DNA of 64,000 nucleotides from a virus. The stretch is taken from the IMG/VR virus record IMGVR_UViG_3300009503_000030, positions 1 to 64,000 of that record. The stretch is one strand, 5' to 3'. Made by a program: the position numbers and the translations under genes. The stretch's first letter is position 1. Each line of letters begins with the position of its first letter. This document shows, in pieces, positions 55,892 through 63,856 of this stretch. The notes beneath the pieces were generated by a model, which worked only from the letters and a program-made list of their open reading frames with translations, had not been told where the DNA came from and ran no database searches.

Positions 55892-58141
55892 TCACTCTCC
55901 CTTCTCGTCCTCGGCGTCCAGTTCCTCGGCGAGTTCCGCGTAGAGGGTCTCGATGTCCTTCGCATCCGGCAGGAGGTCTGGGTACTCCGAGTAGTCGAAG
56001 AACTCTGGGACATCCGCCTCGTCCCATTCCATCTGCGCGAGGTCCATGTTGATCCCCGTATTCACGACCTGCCACGGCGTGAGCGCCTTCACGATCTCGA
56101 CCTCCGCACTCACATGACGAAGCGCCAGTTGCCACGCCTCCGCTGGGATGCGCTGCATGGCATTGTTCGGATTCAGCCCACGCTCCGCGAAGCGCTTCTT
56201 GAGCTCGTCGCGGATCGCACGCATGGAGACGCGGGTCCGCCCCCCAACACCAGGGGCCGGACGCGCGAGGTCAAGCACCGTCCGGTAGAGCATCTTCGAG
56301 TACCCGACGATCCGGACATCGTTCAGCCGGACCCGCGTTTCCGCTGGGGCCAGCCGTTGTGCCAGGTCGAGAAGCCGCTTGTGGGTGCGCGCCACATCCG
56401 CGCGGCGGTCCTCCAACGGGGGCTCGAACTGGTCTCGCGCGCTCAGCGCGTCCATGATGCTCTGAGCCAGTTGCTGCGTCTGGACATCGCCGACATTCCC
56501 GATGGGCAGTCGGAAGTTGAGGTCGTTGTCGTACTTCCCGCGGCCCTTTGCGAGCACGAAAACCGTGCCGCTATCGTCCGATTCGACGGTGACATCCGCC
56601 CACGACAGGGCCGTCGCGCCGTAGATGTTCCCTTTCGCCGTGTGCTCGGGGTCGCCGACATCGAACCCCTCCCCGATCAGCCACAACCGGAACGCGGAGT
56701 CCACGTCGCGTGGCCCGCCCATCGCCAGCGAGTCGCGCAGGTGTTTGAAAAGCCTGTCCCCCTCGACCCATTCGCCCCAAACACGGGTGGTCACGGCGAA
56801 CGAACGCTGTTCGCCGATCTTCCGGTTCTCCGGTGTGCGCCCGTACATCGGCGTCGTCCGCAGCGGGCGCTCCCACGTCCATCGGGCGCTCCACGCGCCA
56901 GGCCCATGCTGGGCCATGGTCTCCGGCGGCCTCACGAACATCCCGATGGCCGTCTGCTTCTTGCCGCTTGGCGAGTGGTCGAGACCCGTGGGATACAGGC
57001 TGAGGATGAACGCCTGCCCGAGGTTGTTCAGGCCAATGACATCAGCCAGATGCCCCAGTTTTTCGCTTTCCTGCGGATCGTGCTCCTCCGGTGTGCCGCC
57101 AGGAGTCACCATGTACCCCACGCCGTATTCGGGGTGTTCTCCCTTGATGACGGCGCACATCTGCACGCGGCCCGTCAGGTCTCGCTGTGGGAACGTACCC
57201 TTCAGGAAGGTGTCGTGCGAGATGCCCAGATCGCGCATGGCCCGCGCGATCTGTTTCTTGCCAAGCCGCTTGTCCTGGACCTTCCCAACGGTTGGTTCCT
57301 GACGCTTGTACTCCTGCTTGACGACCGTCTGGCGCTCTGCAACCGGCTCCGCCCGCCCGAAGAACGGCTGGAGCGTGCCGTGTACGGAGTCCACCAAGTA
57401 GATACTGGTCTTCTGCGGTGCGTAGTCCTCGTAGCGCGGTATCCGTCCAGTCGCCGTGGCAGCCTGCTGGAACTCCGGCCACGCATCGGTGAACGCCTGC
57501 GAGACCATGTCCTGGGTGATCTGCTCCGGAGCCGTCACATTGAGCCTGCGGCGAATCACGCCGCCGTATTCCTTCTGTCCGCGCCGCCCGTAGCCCGTGA
57601 TGTACCCTCCACGCGGTCCCTGCTCGATCATCGGTTTCGGGATCACCACGTAGTAGCCACCATCGGCGCCACGCTCGATGCCGACTGCCTGAGGACCGAG
57701 GCGTCGGATGCTTCCCCCAAGACCCAAGTTCTTGGGCCACGGGCTCCCGCCGCCAACCGGAGCCTTCTCGATGACCGGCACATTGAACGCCTTGAGGACC
57801 CAGCGCCCGCGCTCCATGACCGCGACGGCCTTTGCGACCTTCTCTCCGGCCAGTTTCCGCAGGGTTTCCCCGACCTCGGCCCCAGCCTTTTCCGCCGCAT
57901 CGAGAATCCTGCGGGCGACGGTCCTGCGCTCGTCCGGAGGGTACTTCTTGTAGTTTTCTGGCTTGCAGAAGTACCCGATGGCCGCACGGATGAACTCGTA
58001 GGTCTCGCGTTCATTCTTCCCGTGGATCGGATACTTGCAGTTGCGCGGGTCCGCGTAGTGCTCGGGCTTCGTGGCCCCGCGCTCCGCGTACTCCTTCGGA
58101 GGGCTCTTGTGCCCGCCCTCATGCTCCTTCGGGAGTGGCAT
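55892..58141 (-). CDS. Large virion-associated protein (DUF6582-like start, possible topoisomerase/recombinase-like core)
   Basis: 749 aa. Residues 25-95 (YADPRNCKYPIHGKNERETY, YPPDERRTVARRILDAAEKA) match the DUF6582-type region often found in phage capsid-maturation proteins. Residues 380-420 match nothing firmly, while TALSWADVTVESDDSGTVFV and AKGRGKYDNDLNFRLPIGN near residue 520 vaguely resemble the beta hairpin of type IB topoisomerases or tyrosine recombinases. No catalytic Arg/His/Tyr set can be assigned. Position after portal suggests a head or injected protein. Confidence 0.5.
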   Translation of the reverse strand: MPLPKEHEGGHKSPPKEYAERGATKPEHYADPRNCKYPIHGKNERETYEFIRAAIGYFCKPENYKKYPPDERRTVARRILDAAEKAGAEVGETLRKLAGEKVAKAVAVMERGRWVLKAFNVPVIEKAPVGGGSPWPKNLGLGGSIRRLGPQAVGIERGADGGYYVVIPKPMIEQGPRGGYITGYGRRGQKEYGGVIRRRLNVTAPEQITQDMVSQAFTDAWPEFQQAATATGRIPRYEDYAPQKTSIYLVDSVHGTLQPFFGRAEPVAERQTVVKQEYKRQEPTVGKVQDKRLGKKQIARAMRDLGISHDTFLKGTFPQRDLTGRVQMCAVIKGEHPEYGVGYMVTPGGTPEEHDPQESEKLGHLADVIGLNNLGQAFILSLYPTGLDHSPSGKKQTAIGMFVRPPETMAQHGPGAWSARWTWERPLRTTPMYGRTPENRKIGEQRSFAVTTRVWGEWVEGDRLFKHLRDSLAMGGPRDVDSAFRLWLIGEGFDVGDPEHTAKGNIYGATALSWADVTVESDDSGTVFVLAKGRGKYDNDLNFRLPIGNVGDVQTQQLAQSIMDALSARDQFEPPLEDRRADVARTHKRLLDLAQRLAPAETRVRLNDVRIVGYSKMLYRTVLDLARPAPGVGGRTRVSMRAIRDELKKRFAERGLNPNNAMQRIPAEAWQLALRHVSAEVEIVKALTPWQVVNTGINMDLAQMEWDEADVPEFFDYSEYPDLLPDAKDIETLYAELAEELDAEDEKGE

Positions 58142-58144
58142 GGC

Positions 58145-58969
58145 TCACCTCCACCAGACGGTGATCGTCAGAAACAGTCGGCCAATCACGGTCCCAGGGT
58201 CACCCGACGCCTTCGCGTAGACCTGCGATCCGCCGAGTCCCTCCTCAGCAGGGAACGGCGTCTTGACGAATGCGTGGTCCGACGCGACGAGGATCGCGAT
58301 CTCGGAGCCCATGTTCCCCAGCGTCAGGACGCTGTTCACGGCATCCCAGCCGGGCGCCAGTTCGACCGGCCCCTGAGCGGAGGCATCCGCCGCAGAGAAG
58401 ATTTCGTCTGCGTTCGTGCCGCCCCCGATACTGATCGTGGAGCCCGCCGGTCCTGGGGTCTCGATTGCGAGGAGCGCATCATGGATGATGGCGCCTGATG
58501 GCAGCACCCCGATCTGCACCGGCGTCGTGGGCACCGTGACCGTGAAAGCGATGTTGTAGAGTTGGAGTCTCGCGTTCAGTGCGGTGTCAAGATAGGCCTT
58601 GCCGTAGTACGCATCGTCGTGATTGTGGAGGGGCTTCGCCGCCAGCCGGATGAAGCGCCCCGTCTCTGGCGCCGAGTTGTGGGCGACGATGTAATCCTCG
58701 TCGGCCACCGCCGTGGAGTCGGCATCCCAGACATACACACGCGGGGCTTCCCCGGCGCTGCCCGCGACGACATACACCTGCTCGTCCGCCAGTTTGGAGA
58801 AGGTCAGGGACTTCAAGGCAGACAGGCTGTTGACCTTCGCTCCGATCCGTGTGGCGATCTCGGTGATGCTCGTACCCTCAGAGGCGAGGGCAGATTCAAG
58901 TGCCTGCAACTTGTCGAGGAGGCCCGCCCGAATCAATCGGAACGGGTTGCGGGTCTTGTACAGGTCCAT
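58145..58969 (-). CDS. Putative decoration or fiber-like virion protein, 274 aa
   Basis: ATG 58969 after GGAGGTGCGTC. N-terminal helix (LDKLQALESALASEGTSITE), then a beta-rich domain with a VYVWDADSTAVADEDYIVAH segment typical of tail-fiber or tip repeats, and C-terminal AFTVTVPTTPVQIGVLPSGA, IDDALLAIETPGPAGSTIS-like strands. Likely an exposed structural protein. A partial CRISPR-like repeat lies immediately upstream of its ribosome-binding site. Confidence 0.5.
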   Translation of the reverse strand: MDLYKTRNPFRLIRAGLLDKLQALESALASEGTSITEIATRIGAKVNSLSALKSLTFSKLADEQVYVVAGSAGEAPRVYVWDADSTAVADEDYIVAHNSAPETGRFIRLAAKPLHNHDDAYYGKAYLDTALNARLQLYNIAFTVTVPTTPVQIGVLPSGAIIHDALLAIETPGPAGSTISIGGGTNADEIFSAADASAQGPVELAPGWDAVNSVLTLGNMGSEIAILVASDHAFVKTPFPAEEGLGGSQVYAKASGDPGTVIGRLFLTITVWWR

Positions 58970-58980
58970 GACGCACCTCC

Positions 58981-59010
58981 TTGTCAAAGGTGTCAAAACA
59001 CCCTTTCCAC
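58981..59010 (-). repeat. Partial solitary CRISPR-repeat-like element
   Basis: Minus strand GTGGAAAGGGTGTTTTGACA then CCTTTGACAA: 5' half matches the array repeat, the GAGAC end is lost. It supplies the last codons (VERVF) and stop of the methylase gene and ends at the next RBS. Confidence 0.65.
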
Positions 59011-59931
59011 ATCGCAATCTTCTGCGGATGCACGCTCCATGTCAAGCCCCTCTTTGAGCGCGTGCCAGCCGCTCTGAAACAGGTGCTCCAGGTGCCGCCG
59101 GTTGTTCGGATGAAAGAGCCAGAACCTTGCGAGACGCCGTTCGGCGAGTGTTTCAGAAAGGGAGTAGTTCGCGTACACGGCCTCGACCTTGCGCGCGGCG
59201 CTGCCCATCTTGCGCATCCTCACGCGCGTCCGACGCTCGAATCCCAGGGCGTCCAGATACGGATGCTGGTAGTGCGAGAGCAGAACCCGCGCCTTCGCCT
59301 CCCGCATCCACTGCACCAGGTCGTGAAAATCGTCTTCGGTCCAGGTACTGCCGTACTGGTTCGTGCTCTCGTAGTACGGCGGGTCCAGATAGAAGAAGTA
59401 TCCTTCGCGGTCGTAGTCGCGCGCGACGGCGCGCCAGTCGCGGCACATCAGCACCGCGCGCCTCAGTTTCGCGGAGATCAGTGCGGCGGTGCGGTACGAG
59501 AAGGGTACGGCGGTCCCGCGCGACGCGCGATGCCCGAGGATACCGAAGTAGGCGCACGAGTATCCCGCAAGGACGGCGTAGGCCGCCTCCACCGATGGTC
59601 TGTCGTGATGGCGGAGGCTCCCAAGTATCCGTCGCACCACATGTTCATCCTCATCGGAGTTGGACTGCTCGCGGAGTCGCCGCGCCAGGTCACGCGCCAG
59701 GTCTGGGGCGGCCATGACCCGCCAAACGTTCACCACCATTGGTGACACGTCGTTCAAGATCAGGTTCTTCGGGTCAACGTTCCTCACGTTGAGGTACACC
59801 GTCAGCATCCCCCCGAACGGCTCGACGTAGAACCGATGGTCTGGGAACCACCGATAAATCCAGGGGATGAGGGCGTATTTGCCGCCAGGGTATTTCACAA
59901 GGACCAGCGCGTCTCGCAGTTGCGCGTCCAT
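58993..59931 (-). CDS. DNA adenine methyltransferase, D12/Dam class (second copy)
   Basis: 312 aa from ATG 59931. VKYPGGKYALIPWIYRWFPD, FYVEPFGGMLTVYLNV, LNDVSPMVVNVWRVM and YFFYLDPPYYESTNQY are the D12 motifs. There is no clear ribosome-binding site, and the predicted -10 (TACCAT) ends 7 bp before the ATG, so the mRNA may be leaderless. Its last five codons come from a CRISPR-repeat-like element. Orphan methylase, distinct from the 6192 gene. Confidence 0.88.
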   Translation of the reverse strand: MDAQLRDALVLVKYPGGKYALIPWIYRWFPDHRFYVEPFGGMLTVYLNVRNVDPKNLILNDVSPMVVNVWRVMAAPDLARDLARRLREQSNSDEDEHVVRRILGSLRHHDRPSVEAAYAVLAGYSCAYFGILGHRASRGTAVPFSYRTAALISAKLRRAVLMCRDWRAVARDYDREGYFFYLDPPYYESTNQYGSTWTEDDFHDLVQWMREAKARVLLSHYQHPYLDALGFERRTRVRMRKMGSAARKVEAVYANYSLSETLAERRLARFWLFHPNNRRHLEHLFQSGWHALKEGLDMERASAEDCDVERVF

Positions 59932-59948
59932 CGTGCTGATGGTATCAT
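59920..59948 (+). promoter_or_regulatory. Promoter of the ParB-like/lysis operon
   Basis: TTGCGC (59920-59925), 17-bp spacer, TATCAT (59943-59948); overlaps a possible minus-strand promoter (TTGTCA, TACCAT) for the methylase. Confidence 0.65.
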
Positions 59949-59978
59949 GATCTTGGGTTTTGACAAGGTGGCACAACG

Positions 59979-60761
59979 ATGGAGGTCGTCGAGATCAAGG
60001 TTGCGGACATCCGGCTGCCTGATTGGAATCCACGATACATGCCTGAGACCGAGAAAGCGGCCCTCCGACGGTCCATCGAGGAATACGGGTTCGTCGAGCC
60101 TGTCGTGGTCAACCGCCCGACGATGGAAGTCCTCGGTGGGAATCAGCGGGTGATGGTTGCGCGGGAGATGGGGCTTGATGTCGTCCCTGCCGTGATCGTG
60201 GAACTGGACGTGGCGCGCGCGAAGGCGCTGAACGTTGCGCTGAACCGGATTCACGGCGACTGGGATATGGCCCGCCTCCAGGCACTCCTCGCCGAGATCG
60301 CGGATGACTCCACGCTTCTCGAAACCACCGGCTTCCGCGAGGATGAACTTGAGGAACTTCTCGGCGAGATCGCGGCTGATGAAGAGGATGCAGCGGAAGC
60401 GGCGGACCTCGGAACGACACTCCCGATGATTTCCAATCGCGAGACCGACGATGCGACCGACACTTCGGACGATCCGTTCGTGTCCTTCCGATTCGGCGCG
60501 TACAAGGACCAGGTCCCACGTATCACCTACGAGCGGTTCTCTGCGTCGTACGCCGCATGGCGCATGGGCGCAGAAGCCCCTGTCATGGGGCATTTCCTTG
60601 AACACCTCATGGAAAGTCTTTCGCGCACACCTGAAAACCAAGACGGAGGCGATCATGGTGACGGTAGCGGCGATCCAGAGGTATCTGGATCAGAGGCGAC
60701 AGGTAAGGGGGCACGTGCCTCCCGCGCTCGACGCGGAGCTCGCGCCCCTCGTTCCGAATGA
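59979..60761 (+). CDS. ParB-like nuclease-domain protein
   Basis: 260 aa, ATG with AAGGTGG upstream. VADIRLPDWNPRYMPETEKA, ALRRSIEEYGFVEPVVVNRP and VLGGNQRVMVAREMGLDVVP are the ParB/sulfiredoxin N-terminal fold as used in phage ParB-like proteins, often found next to methylases, as here. C terminus is acidic and Gly/Ser-rich. It may bind or cut DNA or use nucleotide as a switch. Its last 107 bp overlap the next gene in another frame. Confidence 0.8.
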   Translation: MEVVEIKVADIRLPDWNPRYMPETEKAALRRSIEEYGFVEPVVVNRPTMEVLGGNQRVMVAREMGLDVVPAVIVELDVARAKALNVALNRIHGDWDMARLQALLAEIADDSTLLETTGFREDELEELLGEIAADEEDAAEAADLGTTLPMISNRETDDATDTSDDPFVSFRFGAYKDQVPRITYERFSASYAAWRMGAEAPVMGHFLEHLMESLSRTPENQDGGDHGDGSGDPEVSGSEATGKGARASRARRGARAPRSE

Positions 60762-61320
60762 TGCGGTGATCCTGTTTGACGATGGACGCCAGGCCCTTGC
60801 GAAGGACGCGCGGGGGCGGATTCTGGTGGCGCCCGTGGTCACGGAGGTTCCGCGGCGTCTGGCGGAGGCATTACGTGCAGTCGCCACAGGCGTGCAGGCC
60901 CCCAACTACCTTCTGCGGTTCATCTGGCCACCGCACCAGATGGTGGTGGCGGAGGGCCTCGCGGTTCTCTCGACCGGTCCGCTGCGGACGCTTGTCTGGC
61001 CGCGGGTGGTCAAGGCGCTTGAGGAGGCCGAAGCCCCCACGGAGCCCACAGCCACTGCCCCAGCAGAGGCGCCAGACGCAGAGGACACTCCGAACGCGGC
61101 GGTAGCGGGGCTGGCTGCGAACGGCGGGATGGCTGCCCTGAGCGTGCGGGAGGCCGCCGATGCGCTTGGTATCACGTACCAGCGACTCGCGCGGCTCCTT
61201 GAGACACAGGTGCCCACCATCTACTGGTTCCGCGACAAGGACAACCGGCGATGGGTGCGCAGACAGGCTATCCCTGTTCTGCAAGGTCTGCTAGAATCGG
61301 AGGCGGGAACGGAGGTCTGA
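60655..61320 (+). CDS. DNA-binding protein with MerR/excisionase-like HTH (small-terminase candidate)
   Basis: 221 aa from ATG 60655 after GACGGAGGCGATC. Residues 160-210: ALSVREAADALGITYQRLAR, LLETQVPTIYWF, NRRWVRRQAIPVL, a MerR-type winged helix. Helical N-terminal domain and Ala/Pro/Glu linker (about 120-150). Could be a small terminase, recombination directionality factor or regulator. The 107-bp overlap with the ParB-like gene is unusual. Confidence 0.6.
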   Translation: MVTVAAIQRYLDQRRQVRGHVPPALDAELAPLVPNDAVILFDDGRQALAKDARGRILVAPVVTEVPRRLAEALRAVATGVQAPNYLLRFIWPPHQMVVAEGLAVLSTGPLRTLVWPRVVKALEEAEAPTEPTATAPAEAPDAEDTPNAAVAGLAANGGMAALSVREAADALGITYQRLARLLETQVPTIYWFRDKDNRRWVRRQAIPVLQGLLESEAGTEV

Positions 61321-61321
61321 A

Positions 61322-61603
61322 ATGGCCGCCCGCACGAAGACCGTCGCCTTCGTTCTTGACACGCAAATCCGCGCGCTTTCCAAACTGCGCGACATGGTGC
61401 TCGCGGCTGGGGAGGTGGACCCTGAGACCGCGAAGACCATCGCCGCGTTGTCTCGCGGCATCCTTGTCGCCGTAGAGACCCAGATGGAGGTCGAGCGGTT
61501 CGATGGTGTCGAGCACGCGGATGTCGAGTTCTCCCAAGATGAACTGGGGCGGCTACTGGCGCTTGTCGGGGAGCAGGAGAGCGCGGAGGAACCGGTCGCA
61601 TGA
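61322..61603 (+). CDS. Hypothetical protein, 93 aa
   Basis: Helical (TQIRALSKLRDMVLAAGEVD, PETAKTIAALSRGILVAVET) with acidic end. Not recognised. Starts one base after the upstream stop; coupled to the endolysin gene by ATGA. Confidence 0.6.
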   Translation: MAARTKTVAFVLDTQIRALSKLRDMVLAAGEVDPETAKTIAALSRGILVAVETQMEVERFDGVEHADVEFSQDELGRLLALVGEQESAEEPVA

Positions 61604-62010
61604 GCAGTGGAACGCTGACCCAGCATTTCGCGATCCACGAGTTTCAGTGCGCCCACGGGCTCATTGGGAATATCGAGGCGGCGCGCGTCGTCTGCGCGCA
61701 GTTGGAAGCCCTCCGCGCGGAGGTGGGGAAACCCATCGTTATCATCTCCGGATACCGGTGCCCTGAGTGCAACAGGGCGGCCCAGGGGGCCACGCACTCC
61801 CAGCATCTCTTGTCTCGCGCCGCGGACATCGTGATCGAGGGACTGGCGCCTGATGCGGTGGCCGCGATCATCGCCAAGTTGATCAACGATGGCCGGATGC
61901 AACAGGGTGGGATCGGCATCTACTACGCGGAGCGCGGCACCCGTCGGCGCCCGTTTACCCATTACGATATTCGTGGGTATCCGGCTCGTTGGAGCGTACC
62001 ACGGAGGTGA
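61600..62010 (+). CDS. M15-family peptidoglycan peptidase (endolysin)
   Basis: 136 aa. LTQHFAIHEFQCAHG, VIISGYRCPECNRAAQGATH, SQHLLSRAADIVIEG and FTHYDIRGYPARW give the D-Ala-D-Ala carboxypeptidase (M15_3) pattern: His of SQH, Asp of AADI and His of THYD as zinc ligands. It would cut peptide cross-links at lysis. First enzyme of the lysis cluster. No signal peptide, so a holin is needed. Confidence 0.88.
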   Translation: MSSGTLTQHFAIHEFQCAHGLIGNIEAARVVCAQLEALRAEVGKPIVIISGYRCPECNRAAQGATHSQHLLSRAADIVIEGLAPDAVAAIIAKLINDGRMQQGGIGIYYAERGTRRRPFTHYDIRGYPARWSVPRR

Positions 62011-62013
62011 AAG

Positions 62014-62385
62014 ATGGCGGCGACCGACGATGGAATCCTCTTGGGGCGGATCGAGGATATCTGCCGGCGCCTCGAGACGGTGGATAACCGGCTCGATGCC
62101 ATGAGGCGGGAGTTCGCGGACTTCCGGGCCACGATCAGCGCGTGGCGCGGCGAGACCGAGCAGCGCCTGGAGCAAGGCACAAAGACCTTCGCGGCGCAAG
62201 GACGGAGGCTCGACCGCCTCGAGGCTGTCGCGGACGCGGCGAAGGTCGGTTGCGCAGCCGAGAAGCGGATTGCGGACTCGGCGCGCGAACGGCGAGACCT
62301 GATGCGAACGGTTGCCACGATCCTGACGGCGGCGGCGGCGTTCACCTCGCTGGCGGTCACGCTCTGGTATCAGGTGATCCGATGA
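62014..62385 (+). CDS. Coiled-coil protein with C-terminal membrane helix (holin/XhlA-like)
   Basis: 123 aa. Coiled coil at residues 8-85 (LGRIEDICRRLETVDNRLDA), then ARERRDLMRTVATILTAAAA and FTSLAVTLWYQVIR as a membrane helix. The pattern resembles XhlA or T4-rIII-like lysis proteins. Located between endolysin and holin-like genes. Confidence 0.6.
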   Translation: MAATDDGILLGRIEDICRRLETVDNRLDAMRREFADFRATISAWRGETEQRLEQGTKTFAAQGRRLDRLEAVADAAKVGCAAEKRIADSARERRDLMRTVATILTAAAAFTSLAVTLWYQVIR

Positions 62386-62675
62386 GACACGTCGAGCGGG
62401 AGCCGCGATTGCGGATCGTCCTGCACAAGGACGAGCATGACGGCGAGACATTCTACACGATCTCGCTGACCGCTCGTGGCTTCACGGGTGTCATACCGGA
62501 TACATGGATCGAGCCACGGCAGAAGTTCGCAACTACTGACGCCGCACGGGTTTTCGCGGTCAACAGGCTTGCGGACCTGCGGCGCGATGTGGAGAATCTG
62601 ATCGAGCGGGCCAGGAAGGCACTGGACGTGCTCGACAAGGCCCGCCAGGAGGTGCTCGATGGGAAGGACGTTTGA
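62382..62675 (+). CDS. Hypothetical lysis-cluster protein, 97 aa
   Basis: ATG 62382 in ATGA overlap. Beta-rich half (FYTISLTARGFTGVIPDTWI) and a helical half (DVENLIERARKALDVLDKAR). Not recognised. Overlaps the next gene by 17 bp. Confidence 0.55.
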   Translation: MRHVEREPRLRIVLHKDEHDGETFYTISLTARGFTGVIPDTWIEPRQKFATTDAARVFAVNRLADLRRDVENLIERARKALDVLDKARQEVLDGKDV

Positions 62676-63132
62676 ACGGGCGGGTGCGTGGAACACGGTG
62701 CGCGGCCTCGAGTGGGCGGCGCTCGTCGTGGCGGCGCTGCTCGGGGTCGGAGAGGCGATCCTGGGACACGGGGCCGGACTCGTTCCTCCGGCGGTGATCG
62801 CGGCAGTAGCCGTCGCGGTCAAGGCGCTGCGCGCGGTGCTCGCGGTGACCGCCGACGTGCGGTCCTCGACGGTGTCCCCGGCGTCCTGGGCTGTCGCCGT
62901 GGTCCTCGCGCTCGTCGGGAGTCTCGCGGGCGAGGTGGCTGGACAGAAGCAGGAGGTGGTCCATGAAATCACCGTCATCGTGGGTCCGGATGTTGCTGGC
63001 GGTGCCGTTCGTGATGCTCTTGACGCCGCTGGTGATCCTGGTCCAGTGGATCATCTGGGCGGCGGGGACCCTGTAGAAAGATATCTCGACACCTTGGAAG
63101 GCGAGACATGCTCCGGCGGGTCCGGAGATTGA
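62659..63132 (+). CDS. Putative holin, C terminus from a CRISPR-like repeat
   Basis: 157 aa. Three hydrophobic stretches: LEWAALVVAALLGVGEAILG, VIAAVAVAVKALRAVLAVTA, SWAVAVVLALVGSLAGEVAG, as in class I holins. The 3' third overlaps another ORF (62963) in a different frame. The last dozen residues (VERYLDTLEGET) are encoded by a solitary CRISPR-repeat-like element, so an older stop may have been lost. Confidence 0.55.
   Translation: MGRTFERAGAWNTVRGLEWAALVVAALLGVGEAILGHGAGLVPPAVIAAVAVAVKALRAVLAVTADVRSSTVSPASWAVAVVLALVGSLAGEVAGQKQEVVHEITVIVGPDVAGGAVRDALDAAGDPGPVDHLGGGDPVERYLDTLEGETCSGGSGD
62963..63074 (+). CDS. Small membrane protein, 36 aa
   Basis: ATG after CAGGAGGTGGTCC, a strong RBS. Encodes KSPSSWVRMLLAVPFVMLLT then PLVILVQWIIWAAGTL, one or two membrane helices. 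Embedded in the 3' end of the holin-like gene. Candidate holin/antiholin or i-spanin piece. Confidence 0.6.
63072..63106 (+). repeat. Solitary CRISPR-repeat-like element in the lysis cluster (1)
   Basis: GTAGAAAGATATCTCGACAC then CTTGGAAGGCGAGAC. Stem TCTCG/CGAGA intact. Contains the stop of the 36-aa ORF and codons of the holin-like gene. Confidence 0.85.
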
Positions 63133-63183
63133 CATTGGCGGGGGCCAATGGCGCGAGACACGGGGTGGCAACCGTGACCGCGC

Positions 63184-63216
63184 ATGAGGGTATCTCTGGA
63201 CCTTCAGACCAGAGAC
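63184..63216 (+). repeat. Solitary CRISPR-repeat-like element in the lysis cluster (2)
   Basis: ATGAGGGTATCTCTGGACCT then TCAGACCAGAGAC. The stem is extended to TCTCTGG/CCAGAGA. It ends shortly before the AGGAGG of the lipoprotein gene. Confidence 0.88.
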
Positions 63217-63239
63217 GATGCCGCCAGAGGAGGTACCAG

Positions 63240-63464
63240 ATGAGGCTGTTGATCGTGCTCGTGCTTTCGTGCGTCTTCTTGGCGTGCGGCACCATCACGC
63301 CGGCGATCAAGGAGGCCACGGACGTGATAGCCTGCCGGTACGCGGCCTACGTCTCGCGAGACGAGGCGCTCAAGCCGGACGAGCAGGCGCTGCGGCGGGA
63401 AATGGCCGAGAACCTGCGGCATCAGGTCGGGCTGACCGGCGCCTGTCCCGACTACGGGAGGTGA
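63240..63464 (+). CDS. Lipoprotein (o-spanin-like), 74 aa
   Basis: ATG 63240 after AGAGGAGGTACCAG. MRLLIVLVLSCVFLACGTIT is a lipoprotein signal with lipobox ending in Cys16. The mature part is small and helical. Small outer-membrane lipoproteins in lysis clusters are typically o-spanins, which would imply a Gram-negative-type envelope (inference). Confidence 0.65.
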   Translation: MRLLIVLVLSCVFLACGTITPAIKEATDVIACRYAAYVSRDEALKPDEQALRREMAENLRHQVGLTGACPDYGR

Positions 63465-63467
63465 GCC

Positions 63468-63842
63468 ATGCCATTGGCCGTCCTGGACAAGGACGCGCTG
63501 AACGCCCTGCTCGTCGAGGCGCTCGGTGCTGCCCCTGAGGACCCCGAGGTCATTCTTGGTGACACGCTGCGGCTCGTTGCGGTAGAGGACGTTCCGCGCA
63601 TCCTGGAGATTTGGACGCGAGTCGCGCGGTACACGGCGGAATGGCTCGCGCTCCTCGCTACCTCTGAGGACCAGTTGGCGATTTCCATCGCGCGCGGGAA
63701 CGTGGTCACGGCGGTCGTCGTGATGCACCAGCGGACCGAGGAGGCCCTGCGCAAGCGCGGGGTTGAGGCGGCGCGGCGCGCGGCGATCTCGTTCGTCTCG
63801 GCGGCTGTCCGGTTCATCGCGCGCGCGGTGCTTGGGGCCTGA
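63468..63842 (+). CDS. Hypothetical protein, 124 aa
   Basis: Helical throughout: LDKDALNALLVEALGAAPED, VEAARRAAISFVSAAVRFIA. The C-terminal segment could be amphipathic or membrane-attached. Not recognised. Confidence 0.55.
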   Translation: MPLAVLDKDALNALLVEALGAAPEDPEVILGDTLRLVAVEDVPRILEIWTRVARYTAEWLALLATSEDQLAISIARGNVVTAVVVMHQRTEEALRKRGVEAARRAAISFVSAAVRFIARAVLGA

Positions 63843-63856
63843 TGACGGAGGAGAAG

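Noticed and set aside
4909-63216. Solitary repeats as transposon ends or attachment sites
   Set aside because: No transposase or target duplications are near them, and their hairpins covary with the CRISPR repeat.
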